Assembly (NCBI GenBank): GCA_034096865.1 | Contig: JAWQFJ010000607.1 | Span: forward strand, 12,501-76,500 | Source of the DNA: Theodoxus fluviatilis | Taxonomy: Eukaryota; Mollusca; Gastropoda; Cycloneritida; Neritidae | DNA: 64,000 bases | Reading direction: 5' to 3' | Part shown: piece after piece, positions 22,901 through 34,399 of the stretch | How the letters are laid out: each line of letters starts with the position of its first letter | Position numbering within the stretch: the stretch's first letter is position 1 | Notes under the pieces: generated by a model | The model's input: only the letters and a program-made list of their open reading frames with translations | Told to the model about the DNA's origin: nothing | Database searches by the model: none | Program-made: the position numbers and the translations under genes

Positions 22901-24511
22901 TTTTGCTTTTGTTTTGGCAGCATCACGTTTTATTCAGAAGTTATCGTCTGCTTTGTTTGGAGTACATTTGAATTATTTCATTATTCCTTTAATACTTTGA
23001 ATTTCTGATGAGCATTTGTGATGAATGAAGTATTCAGCAAATGGATATCTAGATGGGTCATTTAGGAGGTTTCTTGGGACACTTCCGTGTCTAAATGCCT
23101 CCTACAATACCTCTAATTGACAAAAAAAGTTATCGACGCTTACGGCTGGGTTCTTAATGGTCCCAAATTGTCATTGCTTCTACTCAGCCCATGTCAGAGG
23201 ATCACCATGCCACTTCATTCTTGTGGCCTGTTTATAGACATTGCAAAGAGTCTGGTCAGTTCAAAAAGGAGAGGACCAATGCAACAACCTGAAAGCCACT
23301 CAGAGTGCCAGGTTGAGGATCCGGACAGCAGATCAACCCTACATGTTTAATGGAATGAAGATCAGCAAGCACATAGTGACTTTGCTTTCTCCGGCTTGGG
23401 TGCCAAGGCAGACCACACTGTTTAGTGGCACTTAGCCACCACAGAACCCACATTTCACTGTACCAATCCACATTGTGCACGACACTCCACGCCAGGCACC
23501 TGACCAGGCAACACACTACTTCAACTCAGTTAACAATCTCTAAGATATCCGACATGAAGAACCCTCTGGCAAAAAGTCACTCAGTATCTCAACATCTATT
23601 TCTGATTGAATGGGCACACAAAACAAGAAATAACTTCTTTAGTCCTACCAACATGTGTCATGCTTTCAGTCAACAGAAACCATGGGCAACTTGTGACATC
23701 AAAGCTGATATGAATCACTGTGACAACTGAGTCAAATAATACTCACTCATTCCTTTTGATAAATGTTCATTCAAATTTGAGAATGTCAATACTGAAAAAG
23801 AATGATTTTGTTATATGAATATTTTGAAATGTGCTGAACGTTTCATTTGAACAGACAAAATGACAGCACTCTCAGCAAACACACGATTGGAATGCAATCC
23901 AAAAGCTTATATAAGTGTACACTGAACACAGAGCAATCTACATGCAGTTAGCAATTGGAGATAATCACTGCAGAGAAACTCTGCACTTTGGCAAGACACC
24001 AGAAAGACTGTTTTCTCCACTGATCATGATCACAGCAGAAGGCGAAGACCTCACAGTCTCACTGCAGGCGAGGAGTTTGGACACCTACAAGCCTTGTGGC
24101 TTTGATAACAAAGGGATAAAGATCCAGGCAGTTCTCAACTCTAAGACAGGTTTGTCCTTCAGACCCACCATCTGCCAATTTCCCTCTGCAAGAAGCCAGC
24201 GAGGAAAACCAGTCTCAAACGCACTCTCTGCACCTCCAGCCTCTACGGGTAAAATGGACACTGTTCCGAGTACTACTCTTCCAAAGAGTAGATTCCCGCA
24301 ACTACATCCCTAGTCTGGCTTGAAGCTCATGCAAGGATGCTACAAGAATTGCTGAAGCTGGTGGTGATGAAGAATTCTGGGATGCCACACAACAGTCATT
24401 GCCACCTCCTATGAAGTTCTTGATGCTGCAAGCCAGTGGCAACTTATTGTGAGACTGGGAAATTCAGCAAACATTCAAACTTCAGATTTCTACAATAGAG
24501 AAAGCCACTGG
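19986..24511. other. Intergenic or INPPL1 3' UTR region
   Basis: No convincing gene on either strand. TTTATT words (AATAAA on the minus strand) occur at about 21669 and 21896 and could be polyadenylation signals of the minus-strand INPPL1 transcript, implying a long 3' UTR. A SAM-like remnant is described separately at 20690-20750. Confidence 0.35.
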
Positions 24512-24770
24512 TTCTCACTTTCTGGATGTAGTGTATCACCATCTTATACTGTGGATGCTGTGAATGTTGTAGAGGCTGATTTGCACTGTGAAATCTTGGC
24601 GGCTGCAACAGCTGTGAGGGCATGGTCTAGACTTTCATTTCCTGGATGTAGTGTATCACCATCTTATACCGTGGATGCCGTGAATGTTGTAGAGGCTGAT
24701 TTGCACAGTGAAATCTTGGAGGCATTATAGCTGCGAGGGCATGGTCTAGACTTTCATTTCCTGGATGCTC
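24512..24770. repeat. ~120-bp tandem repeat across the INPPL1 stop codon
   Basis: The word TCTGGATGTAGTGTATCACC at 24521 recurs after 120 bp, and the CATGGTCTAGACTTTCATTT block at 24621 recurs at 24740. The second of these encodes the last codons and the TAG stop of the SAM exon on the minus strand, so the duplicated unit covers the coding end plus the first part of the 3' UTR. Confidence 0.8.
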
Positions 24771-24994
24771 TGCAGGATGCGGTTGAGGTGCTCCTGATTG
24801 CGGATGCCAATGACCATGAGGTCTGAGGGAGAGAGTGCAGGGAGCAGCGCAATGGAGTCCCAGCCTCGATGCAGAAAGGCAGAGGTGTACTCAGGCAGCC
24901 CAAGGCAACCCAGCCATTCCGCCACCGTCTTGGGCTGCGTCAGCTCCTCATACTGCAACACACCAACAACATCTTAGCACAGTCATAGAGAACA

Positions 24995-25032
<38 letters not shown>

Positions 25033-25930
25033 AACAGAAAAGCAATAAGAAATACCATATCTAATTTCATGATGAAAGTAGCTTAACTCAGCAGCTACTA
25101 ATTTCGGTGCAGAAATGTTCATTGAAACTATGAACAGAAATTATTTTAACAATTCTTCTTGACACCAAGAGAAGTAGACAGTATAATTAAGTCTTGAAAC
25201 AGGGACATTGTATTTTCTTGTGGTCCTGAACAAGCAATAACTCTCACCATCTGCACAGACGGGTACTTGGTCTTTCGAGGCAGAGGTGGGGGCATGTCAC
25301 TGGGGGGTGTGGGGGAGGGAGCAGAGGGCAGGAAAGGGGCACTGGGGGTGACTGGGACCCCCATGGAGCTCAACCCAGCTGGTTCTGAGTCGCACTTCTG
25401 CAAACGCTGCTGTTGCTGTTGCCCAGGGTTGGGTGCCATGTTGACCACTGGCATCACCTGCCTCTGGCTAGCCTACAAGGTCAAGGTCACAATATGTCAG
25501 ATCTGTCAGGTCATGTGAGGTCAGACCTGCATGATTAGGCTGACAAAGCCTGAGGTGAAGTTAGCATGGTTAAGTTTCAACAAGTTAGGTCTACTAAGTT
25601 AAGAAAAGAATTTGTTTTTGTAAAAACTCAATACTGGCTTTCAAGAAAATACTCATACACACAACCAGGCTAAGTTCTGAACTACTTTTCAGGTTATGGA
25701 TTGGTAGGAATGAGAACAGGTATGACATGTAACACACACAAACAGTGCCCGAGTAGAGACCATAATTCAAACCCTGGCCTGCACAGTCTAGGGTCTCAAT
25801 AGGTGATCTGAAAGGTCACAATGCTGCAAATGAAACTAAGAGTATAACTATTGTATTACTTGTATTACTTTATTTGAAGAGGGTACACTTGAACTTAACA
25901 TCCTTCCTCCAGTGGTCATCTGTTTTTAAA

Positions 25931-26005
<75 letters not shown>

Positions 26006-26076
26006 TTTACATCACCTCTCTTTAGAACCCATCTCTCTGGATTACATCACTCTGGATCACATCTCCCTGGATCACA

Positions 26077-26138
<62 letters not shown>

Positions 26139-28986
26139 TTATTTACATGTAAATGGAAGAATATTATCTCATGAGATGATGTTTAACACTGGCTAAAATT
26201 TTTTTTAACAGAGTCAATGATTTATACTGCTAGTGGTAAGGAATTCCATATCATGGCAGCTTTGTAAGAAAATGATTTTCTGTAGAGTTCTTTATAGACA
26301 CGCGGAATACAGAGGCTGCATTGAGCATTTGATCTAAGAGCTGTATTATGGATTATTTCAATCGCCTCCATGAGATATTCAGGAGCTTCAGCGTTAAGTA
26401 CTTTAAAGATCAGACTAGCTGTCTGGTAAGTAAATTGATGTTGGAAAGAAAGTAAATTTAGCATTGGAAATCATACGTCTACTGATGCTACAGGTAAATT
26501 AGCAACAATTTTCACAGAATGTTTCAATATTCGTTCCATTGAATCTCTGTCTCTTTGTGGACAAAGACCCCATACATTAGGACAATACTTTATGTGAGAC
26601 ATGATATATGCATGATGAAAGGCCAGACAGCTGTCTTTTGGGAGGAAATGTTTTATTGTTTTAAATATGATGAGTTTTTTAAGAGTGTGCTCTGCTTAGG
26701 CTGACCAGGTCAGATTATGATCTATTTTTACACCTAGTAGTTTCTGTTCTGAGATGTTTGCGATTGGTGCGTTATGTAGATTTACTGCTAGCTCTGATGA
26801 AAAGAGTAAACTCCTCTTATGTTTAGGTGCGATTAGCATGCATGTTGTTTTCTCATGATTTAACATCATTCTATTTGCTTGGCACCATAATTCTATCTGC
26901 AAGAGATCTACATTTAGATTTGCTCTATTTTGGTAACAGTATTGCCTACAACTGTTGGCGTAGTGTCACAGCATACATATCTGTGTTGCTGTGATGCATT
27001 GCAGATGGCAGATCAGATGAGAAAATTGAGTACAGTAGAGGGCTGAAGATTTACCCCATTCTAGTTCACTAGAGACTTCGCCTACCGGCGAAAGTGTCTC
27101 TAGCCCAGTTGACATCACGTGATGGAACGTTTTCGTCCGAAATATGCAAATGGAGGTCACACAAGCGGCTTGTGGGATAGCCGATCTGTTCCCTAACATA
27201 TGCGGTTAAAGTAGTTCTAAGAATATTTTGCACAAAACTCTTAACTTACTCTTGTTAGGGCAATAAATAAGCGTTTATTCGATAAAATAAAATGTTCGTG
27301 TTGAAATTGAAACAAGTTTTGACATCTGAATGATTTCTGTAAAAAGTGGAGAAAATAAGTGACAGAACGAACTAATTTTGGTGCAATGCTGTAATGCGAA
27401 GAGTCAAGTCTATTACGTATTCATTGCGAACTGTGCCAGAGTCACTACTGACTTGGGTTCACAGAATGGGATTGACCCTAAGAGTACACCGGAGGAGTAT
27501 ACGTGCCCGATTTTAGATAATTTATTGTCTATGGAGACCTGTTGGGGTCTACCTGTTAAATATGTCTTGAACCAGACTTACATTTACAAGGTCTCACATT
27601 TCTGATATGTGGCACAAGACATCAAGCAAAAAGATGTTCAATTGTCACCCTGTCATGGGAGTTCAACCAAAGTCAAAGCAAAGACGTTCAATGTGGAACA
27701 TCCATCAAAACCTTCACCTGCTGTCAACTCTCTCTTCAAGTGTCTGGAATGTATTGGTGAAAGACTACCCTAGATCGACAACAGAGTTTTAAAGACAAAT
27801 GAAATGGAAGGAGTAGTAATATAAAGATGGAAAGGATGCATGTGAAGGAGGACACCTCTAGTAGCCTAGCCTCCCAGCGTGCAGGAAAGTCTGGTCCCCT
27901 GTGCTTGAAAGCAGCATGGGCTCAGTCAAGCTGCCTTTATACAGATTGACTGGTCCTAACGCTTAATGCACAATGTCCAATACTGCCTATCTCTATGCCT
28001 TCTTGCCATTCCCATACCGCCCTAGATGTTTGATGAGCCCCAACTACTCATTCTCATGTTTTCCTCCTCAGGCTCATTTCTCTCGAATTAGCCGTCAAGT
28101 GATATCACCTTGTGAGAGAGCTGTCGTCTCTTCCCCACATGTTTCATACATGTAAAACCAAGAGCTCCAGTAGAAAAACGGGAGAGTTGCCCAAACCATT
28201 GCTGGGTACCAAGTGGCAGTGCAGGAATGAAGGCAAGGGTCGAGTACACCGTTAAAGGGCATTATACATAATGACATGTGAGGTATGGATCCATCTCATG
28301 TGCCTTTCTGTGAAACAGACCAGTTATGTTGTTAAGGAGTGAAACATGAAATGAACCACCCCTTGATGCCTACCTGCAAAATGGACTGGCCCATAAAGGG
28401 TCGCTGGCTGCGAGTGGGGACAGGAGGGGCTGCTGCCCCATTGAGGGGGCTGCCTGAGCGGGGCGATCCCACAGGGCTGCCTTGGCCCTTCAGGTTGTTC
28501 AAGAGGGTCTCGTCGTTGCTGAAGCGTGCCTTCAGTGCCGCCACTGTGAGGCCAGACCCATTGCTAGATGGGGGGCGGGGAGCTTGCCCTGCATCGGACA
28601 GGGTAGGTCCCAGGGCAGGCTTGCCCTCAAAGCCCCTGGGGGCGTCAGGCAGGTACTCCTCAGGGTCATGGTACTCTGTATCCAGCGCCACCAGTTCTGC
28701 AGGCAGACAGTCACAGTGAGCAGAGATTACCAGCTCAAAAGACCGTCTAGAGAGAAAGCAGTATGGTTATGTCAACAAGGAGATGTGGGGTTTTACTTGC
28801 AAAGATTTACTAGAAGATTATTCCTTTGTTTTTCTCACTCTTAAAATAAGTATCTAATCATCTGATGTTTCACAATATATAGTGACAATCCCACATCAGA
28901 CTTTTTTTTTCATGAAGGATACACTAGGGATGGATCGTTTCAGTAACAGATTAAACGTAGGATACACTACAAAGAAAAGACAACAA

Positions 28987-29020
<34 letters not shown>

Positions 29021-30156
29021 TTTATTGTGTCCTTTTTCCTAAGAAGGAAATTATTTTTGAGGAATTTCACCCCAGGTTGCCACTGTGCAGCGCCTTGTGG
29101 CCAGTTTTACTCCTCAATAGGAGAGGCCCCGTGGGTGAAGCATCTTGCCCAAGGATGCAACTCTAGGATCTGTGCAGCTTCAAACCTCGCACCTGTCAGC
29201 TGCAAGCGACTGCGAGTCAAACGCTCTAACAACTAGGCCACAGAGCCCCACTTTTTTTCTTTAAAGAAAAAAGAGGCACATTCACAGGCTAACCCCATTT
29301 GTGACACTGCTACCTTGCAAAACTTGTCATTCCAAGTTTATTATATCATGGCTCCAAAATCACCTCCATCTTTTCCATAACCTCCCCTTGACGTACTATT
29401 AACAAAAAGAGGACTGCTAAAGCCCAGCAGACAGACACAGACAACATGGTTCAAGTCCTCACGTACCGTAGGTCTTCCTCAATTTGGCGGACCTGCTTCT
29501 GGATCCCATCAGGACGTGCATGGTGCCTCTGGAAACAGCAAGAACACACATTCACTGTGCATGGTGCCTCTGGAAACAGCAAGAACACACATTCACTGTG
29601 CATGGTGCCTCTGGAAACAGCAAGAACACACATTCACTGTGCATGGTACCTCTGGAAACAGCAAGAACACACATTCACTGTGCATGGTGCCTCTGGAAAC
29701 AGCAAGAACACACATTCACTGTGCATGATGCCTCTGGAAACAGCAAGAACACACATTCACTGTGCATGGTGCCTCTGGAAACAGCAAGAACACACATTCA
29801 CTGTGCATGATGCCTCTGGAAACAGCAAGAACACACATTCACTGTGCATGGTGCCTCTGAAAACAGCAAGAACACACATTCACTCCTTAAGTAGCCTTGG
29901 TCGCCTTTTACTTGTCTTACTGCACTCGGCAGATACAACAAACAGAGAAAGATAACTGCACAAAAAGTGCATGAAACTTTTTCAGTCAAATATTGTGGAC
30001 AAAAGTGTTTCACTGTGAAGTGTCAATTCATGTTCTCCAAAAGCAGCATAGCGTCCTACCTGATTTTGCCTGTCTCTTCGCCATTGTGAGTCAGCATCGA
30101 CTCGAAAGGCTGGGGCTCAAGGGAAAACATGTTCTTCAGCGAGATGACGCACTCCC
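24746..30156 (-). CDS. INPPL1: INPPL1/SHIP2 C-terminal part: end of C2, proline-rich tail, SAM domain
   Basis: Minus-strand exons in transcript order: 30060-30156, 29467-29528, 28374-28696, 25248-25472 and 24746-24952 (TAG at 24746). All donors and acceptors are canonical and all phases agree. The first exon reads GECVISLKNMFSLEP..LTHNGEETGKI, matching the end of the SHIP C2 domain, and the next gives RGTMHVLMGS. The third holds YHDPEEYLP, a possible phosphotyrosine site, and a Pro/Ser-rich stretch; the fourth holds MPPPLPRKTKYP, an SH3-ligand-like motif. The last exon is a SAM domain: EWLGCLGLPEYTSAFLHRGW, later LMVIGIRNQEHLNRIL. A C-terminal SAM distinguishes SHIP2 from SHIP1. SHIP2 removes the 5-phosphate of PI(3,4,5)P3 at membranes, and the SAM recruits partners. 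The preceding C2 exon is missing here. Confidence 0.88.
25933..26134. repeat. (TC)n microsatellites
   Basis: Two pure TC tracts (25933-26001 and 26082-26134) separated by short CTCCCTGGATCACATCT units, within an INPPL1 intron. Confidence 0.93.
26222..26941 (-). pseudogene. LINE reverse transcriptase fragment with in-frame stops
   Basis: On the minus strand: NVDLLQIELWCQANRMMLN..KTTCML (RT thumb region), then LLGVKIDHNLTW and a TAA near 26693. It continues HHAYIMSHIKYCPNVWGLC, has a TGA near 26475, then SLIFKVLNAEAPEYL and AAMIWNSLPLAV. The three blocks are in one frame and in the right order for the C-terminal half of a CR1/Jockey-type ORF2 protein. Lies in the INPPL1 intron between 25248-25472 and 28374-28696. 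Confidence 0.82.
27061..27480. mobile_element. Dispersed repeat, family C, copy 2
   Basis: Starts CTAGTTCACTAGAGACTTCG and CCTACCGGCG, then follows the same order as 4107-4495 (GCCCAGTTGACATCACGTGA, ATGCAAATGGAGGTCACAC, GAACTGTGCCAGAGTCAC). Several per cent diverged. Intronic in INPPL1. Confidence 0.7.
28985..29022. repeat. (CAT)n microsatellite
   Basis: About 12 CAT triplets at the edge of a minus-strand SINE, in an INPPL1 intron. Confidence 0.9.
29030..29255 (-). mobile_element. tRNA-derived SINE
   Basis: The reverse complement begins GGGGCTCTGTGGCCTAGTTG with A-box-like GTTAGAGCG, B-box-like GCGAGGTTTGAAGC, then the core GCATCCTTGGGCAAGATGC shared with the SINE at 925-1266. Confidence 0.65.
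29521..29889 (-). repeat. 41-bp minisatellite carrying a splice acceptor
   Basis: Nine units, 41-bp period (starts 29521, 29562, 29603 and so on to 29849), with few substitutions. On the minus strand each unit contains TTCTTGCTGTTTCCAG|AGGC, the 3' splice site plus first bases of INPPL1 exon 29467-29528. The unit nearest the exon (29521-29528) overlaps the real acceptor. Confidence 0.92.
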
Positions 30157-30645
30157 CTGCAACAAATTCTCAAAGTCAGTCACGACTTCCAGATGAGACT
30201 TTTTGTCTGCTTTTCTTGACTGCACAGCACTCACTCCCCTGCAACAATCATGTCCTGCAGCAAGACCATTCACTCTCCTCCAACAGACACTCGACAACAA
30301 CAAAACAGCAAAAACAATAACAACAACCATAACCATTTCGAAGGAATAACGTCAAAGACAGTTTCTTTTCAAATATACTTTGCTACGATTACGCATTCCC
30401 TTTCAAAATAAAACTGAAGAAAAAGGGAAATATTTAGCTACTAGTCCCTGACAATAGTATTCTCAACACAACATAACATACAATTCTGATTCATGCAACC
30501 CAAAAGAGGAATTGACCAAGATGGTATTGCTGCAACTAGAACTTTGTAGACTTCGGCAATATTCATCTCTTGCAGATTCCATGTATCATCTTCTAGTCAA
30601 TCAACATTTCCTTTTTCTTTCTTAACGCATGCCCACACAATACAA

Positions 30646-30649
<4 letters not shown>

Positions 30650-30699
<50 letters not shown>

Positions 30700-30960
30700 G
30701 AGACCGAGAGAGAGATGGATACCGAGCGACAGAGAGAAGCAGAGCGAGAGAGAGCAACAGATGAGAGAGCTTAAACAGAGACGCGAGGACGCAGACAGAG
30801 ACAGACTGATTAGCACAGAGACGAGAGCGAGAGGACGAGAGAGAGAGAAGCCAGGGAGGCAGAGAGAGAGGTGAGAGAGAGGAGAGACAGACAGACCCAG
30901 ACAGACCGACAGAGAGACACAGACACACACACACACACACACACACCACACACGACACAC
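30650..30960. repeat. GA / GACA / CA compound repeat
   Basis: Pure GA at 30654-30697, then degenerate GAGA/GACAGA and CA at 30920-30946. Open frames here (Leu/Ser or Arg/Glu rich) are artefacts. Confidence 0.9.
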
Positions 30961-30984
30961 CACACCCTACGGACAGACAGTAAA

Positions 30985-31142
30985 TTCCATCTTGCTATTT
31001 GTGGAGTTATGTCCCTCAGTTAAACAATTGAGCAATGCATAATTTGTCAGAATTTTACTAAGTGCTCCTAAACAAAAAAGCTACCCAAAACCCCATGCAA
31101 AATTGAGAAATCAGCAGACACACATGCGCGCGTGCACACACA

Positions 31143-31183
<41 letters not shown>

Positions 31184-31664
31184 ACACACACACACAAACC
31201 CACACATGTGTGTGATCACAGTATAGTAGTCATATCAGCTGTGCAAGAAAATAATCCTGATATTTTAAGCATTCCAGCTTTCATCTTTGGTTTCACTATG
31301 AACATGTATTTCCTCAACTGTACAAAGGAGGATGAAGTCAGTTAAAAAGTTTTGTCATGAATAACTATCAATCACTTATGTCAGACACCATTTAAAGAAA
31401 CTAGTCACTGACTATAAAGATGCAATGGTATCTGTTGGACTCAATATTCTACATCACATTACAGACTAGTTCCCAATATTCTAGTTTTCTCCATCAGCAA
31501 TAGGACATTAGTTATACTGACACACTTCCTTTCAGCCCTGACATATATATGATATTCTTCCTTTCATATGTTCATCTACATATTTTCCATTTGCACAACA
31601 TTCAGCTGAGATAATTACCATACAGATTAATGAGTAAATCTTTCTATATAAAAGAGAAAAGTCA

Positions 31665-31708
<44 letters not shown>

Positions 31709-32010
31709 CTGAGTCTTCTAAAGAATCCAGAATGGGAAAAGCTACAAAGAATCTTAGCACAGATATGGAATCTGGGTGTCTCATAGATGTTTTACACAAT
31801 CTTACTTAATTATTTCCTTGGATATTAATTATCATGTTCTTGAAAATATGAAACCACCAGTGTCCATTTTGCTATTTGTGGAGTTATGTCCCTCAGTTAA
31901 ACAATTGAGCAATGCATAATTTGTCAGAATTTTACTAAGTGCTCCTAAACAAAAAAGCTACCCAAAACCCCATGCAAAATTGAGAAATCAGCAGACACAC
32001 ATGCGCGCGT

Positions 32011-32052
<42 letters not shown>

Positions 32053-32277
32053 ACACACACATGTGTGTGATCACAGTATAGTAGTCATATCAAATTAATT
32101 ATCATGTTCTTGAAAATATGAAACCACCAGTGTCCATCTTGCTATTTGTGGAGTTATGTCCCTCAGTTAAACAATTGAGCAATGCATAATTTGTCAGAAC
32201 TTTACTAAGTGCTCCTAAACAAAAAAGCTACCCAAAACCCCATGCAAAATTTAGAAATCAGCACACACACATGCGCG

Positions 32278-32333
<56 letters not shown>

Positions 32334-32345
32334 TGTGTGTATTTG
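30985..32345. repeat. ~240-bp unit in three copies, each ending in a CA array
   Basis: Copies begin near 30988, 31862 and 32137 with ATCTTGCTATTTGTGGAGTT or the near-identical ATTTTGC form. They run through ATGCATAATTTGTCAGAA and GCTACCCAAAACCCCATGC to CACACATGCGCGCG and a (CA)n tract of differing length. Between the first two, a TATAAAAGAGAAAAGTC block with a TCTG run is inserted (about 31646-31710). No ORF. Confidence 0.82.
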
Positions 32346-32553
32346 TGTGTTTGTGTGCACAGTTTCAATCTGACCTCCTTGAAATAAACATCTTTAAAGC
32401 AAGACCAACCGATTCACTCATTCACTGAATGAGGCATCAAGAATGTACGCTGTTCTGTCCAAGATGAGGTGAAGATTTGTTTTGATTTCAAAGACAAAAG
32501 ACGTCTAACACACCCACATCCCACTGAAACAAATTATAATGAAAGAAACGTAC

Positions 32554-32845
32554 CTCGTTTGATGCAAGCATCGTCAAAGTGTCGACTGCAGATCTTGGCC
32601 TTGTCTGGGTTGAATGCTCCGTCGACTCGATCAATTTTAGCAATGATGGCTGATCTCCATTTGTCTTGCGCTTCACTGACAGCTTTTCTTGGAATTCCAA
32701 AAAAAGATAGTCCCCTGCATGCCACTGATGATACCTTACAATCAACAACACAACACTTGTGTCCATCTGAAGTACTGTGCGCCCTCCTTGATATTGGTTT
32801 ACGAACCACGGACGCTCTTGTATCACTGTCATTAATGTCACTCAT
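32554..32845 (-). CDS. THAP-type zinc finger protein, first coding exon
   Basis: An open frame from ATG at 32845 (Kozak purine at -3) to a GAG|GTACGT donor at 32553 codes 97 residues, phase 1. After a basic Arg-rich leader comes a THAP fold: CCVVDC (residues 31-36), GLSFFGIPRK, DKWRSAI with the conserved Trp, and ICSRHF supplying Cys-x2-His, followed by DDACIKR. The spacing fits the C2CH zinc-binding THAP DNA-binding domain shared with P-element transposases. The expected next exon with the AVPTIF box was not found downstream, so the gene is incomplete in this assembly. It could be a host THAP factor or a remnant of a P-type transposase. It diverges from the exon at 33367. Confidence 0.82.
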
Positions 32846-33366
32846 TTCGCAACACACTGTGGTTGACTAGGCGTTTCAGAAATGGATGACAACAAATCTA
32901 AACACAGGGTTACAAACTAGACACATTTTCTCACCGACTTATGCGGAGAAAACATTAAGATGGCTAAAACTAAGACACAAAAATCGTGATTTTCGCCAGG
33001 TGTTTACCTAACAAAGGCATCGGCCTTTGAAAGCGGAGCAACCGGAAGTGCGACCAGAACTCTGCAGAAAACGAGCCTATCGGCGAACTAATTTCTGTAC
33101 ACGCCCAGCTGGTGATAGAAGGGACAGGTTTTCTTTATCTGAATGGACGATTATGGGTAGAAGCAATCAGTATCGAATGTTATTTGCCTATCTCGTCAAA
33201 AGACATATCGTTTGGCTCTCGTGTGGAAAATTGTCTCGACCAATCAGTCGATGAATACTGTTCATCGCTAGGTGCGAGGCGCTCATGTTGACAAAATGGC
33301 GTCCGACTACGCTTTCGACTGGGCATCGATCTAATTGAAAGACCCATCCACTTTGAAACTCCTGCC
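32846..33366. promoter_or_regulatory. Putative bidirectional promoter
   Basis: It separates two divergent first exons. ACCGGAAGTG at 33041-33050 matches the ETS/GABPA site and CAAAATGGCGTC at 33292-33303 matches YY1; both are typical of TATA-less bidirectional promoters. The YY1 motif also starts a 12-codon upstream frame (33296-33334). Confidence 0.5.
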
Positions 33367-33499
33367 ATGCCTCCGAAAAAAGTGTCACCGCCGAAAACTG
33401 CAGGCAAGCCTGCTGCAAAGGCTACGGCTGCGAAGGAAGCTCCTGCAAAAGGAGCTGCAGCGAAGGGAGGTCCCGCTAAGAAAGGAAGCAACACTTCTG
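33367..33499 (+). CDS. First coding exon of an unrecognised Lys/Ala/Pro-rich protein
   Basis: ATG at 33367 (context GCCATGC) opens 44 codons: MPPKKVSPPKTAGKPAAK, then alternating AKE/AKG blocks and KKGSNTS, to a TCTG|GTGAGA donor at 33500. The composition is like histone H1 tails or the disordered basic heads of ribosomal or axonemal proteins, and no domain can be named. Later exons are not seen; the assembly gap at 33939 lies 440 bp downstream and may have removed them. Confidence 0.55.
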
Positions 33500-33799
33500 G
33501 TGAGATCGCACATCATGATCATCCACATGCGAGTGATTAGTGTTGCATGTCGAATTGCTTCGATGCAGTTTTCGTGCAGCTTGTTTCACCGGAAATCTTT
33601 TACATATTTTCGTGAAATGCACGAATAGTTGATTTATACTTGGTTGTTTGTGTCGGAGACCGTTAATTCCCTCACGGAAATTGTCGCAGAGGAGAACGCA
33701 TTATAGGCTAATGGCTGGTCATGTATTTAGGACAGTGCATTTATGATATACTCATATTGCCTAAATTAGACTTACTCTGTAATATCTCGGTGAACGTCG

Positions 33800-33802
33800 T
33801 CG

Positions 33803-33857
<55 letters not shown>

Positions 33858-33941
33858 GTTGTTGTTGTTGCTGTTGTTATTACTGTTGTTGTTCTCCTCC
33901 TCCTCCTCCTCCTCCTCCTCCTCCTCCTCCTCCTCCTCNNN
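33800..33941. repeat. ATC and CTC triplet arrays running into an NNN gap
   Basis: (ATC)n at 33804-33857 and (CTC)n at 33895-33938, then NNN at 33939-33941. A gap inside a low-complexity tract is a weak join. Sequence on the two sides need not be adjacent in the genome. Confidence 0.93.
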
Positions 33942-34075
33942 TGTCAGATGTCTTTCCCCTCTAACTGTACACCTATTCTGTGTCAGATCTCTGTCCCCTC
34001 TAACTGTACACCTATTCTGTGTCAGATGTCTGTTCCCTCTAACCGTACATCTATTTTATATCAGGTGTAGGCTTT
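33942..34075. repeat. 39-bp tandem repeat after the gap
   Basis: Units start at 33942, 33981 and 34020 (TGTCAGAT, then CCCCTCTAACTGTACACC), with degenerate CTGTAT/GTCTG-rich copies continuing to about 34400. Confidence 0.8.
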
Positions 34076-34399
34076 TTTCTGTTTGCACACCTTGTCCGCT
34101 CAGTTGTCTCTGTTTTATGGTCATACGTCTAATCTGTATTAACAACTGTCTTTTTTCTCGTATACATTGTCCTTGTCCATCTTTTCTCCTCGTACATCTT
34201 TTCTGTATCAGTTGTCCTATCTTTTCATACTCTTTGTTCGTCCTTTTCTTCGTACACATGTCTGCGTTAGCTGTGTGGTATTCTTTGTTTTTTCAATGTT
34301 CTTACGCCATATCTTTATCAGTTGTCTCATTTCTATATACATTTGTCTGTGTAAGTTTTCTGTACTTTATGTTGTACACCTTATCCTTCTGGGTAGTAT

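Noticed and set aside
29521..29889. CRISPR array
   Set aside because: Direct repeats have no variable spacers; the whole 41-bp unit is repeated, in a eukaryotic intron.
29446..29955. 169-residue plus-strand ORF with repeats
   Set aside because: It is the antisense of the 41-bp splice-acceptor minisatellite; period 41 changes frame in every unit and only looks coding because stops are absent.
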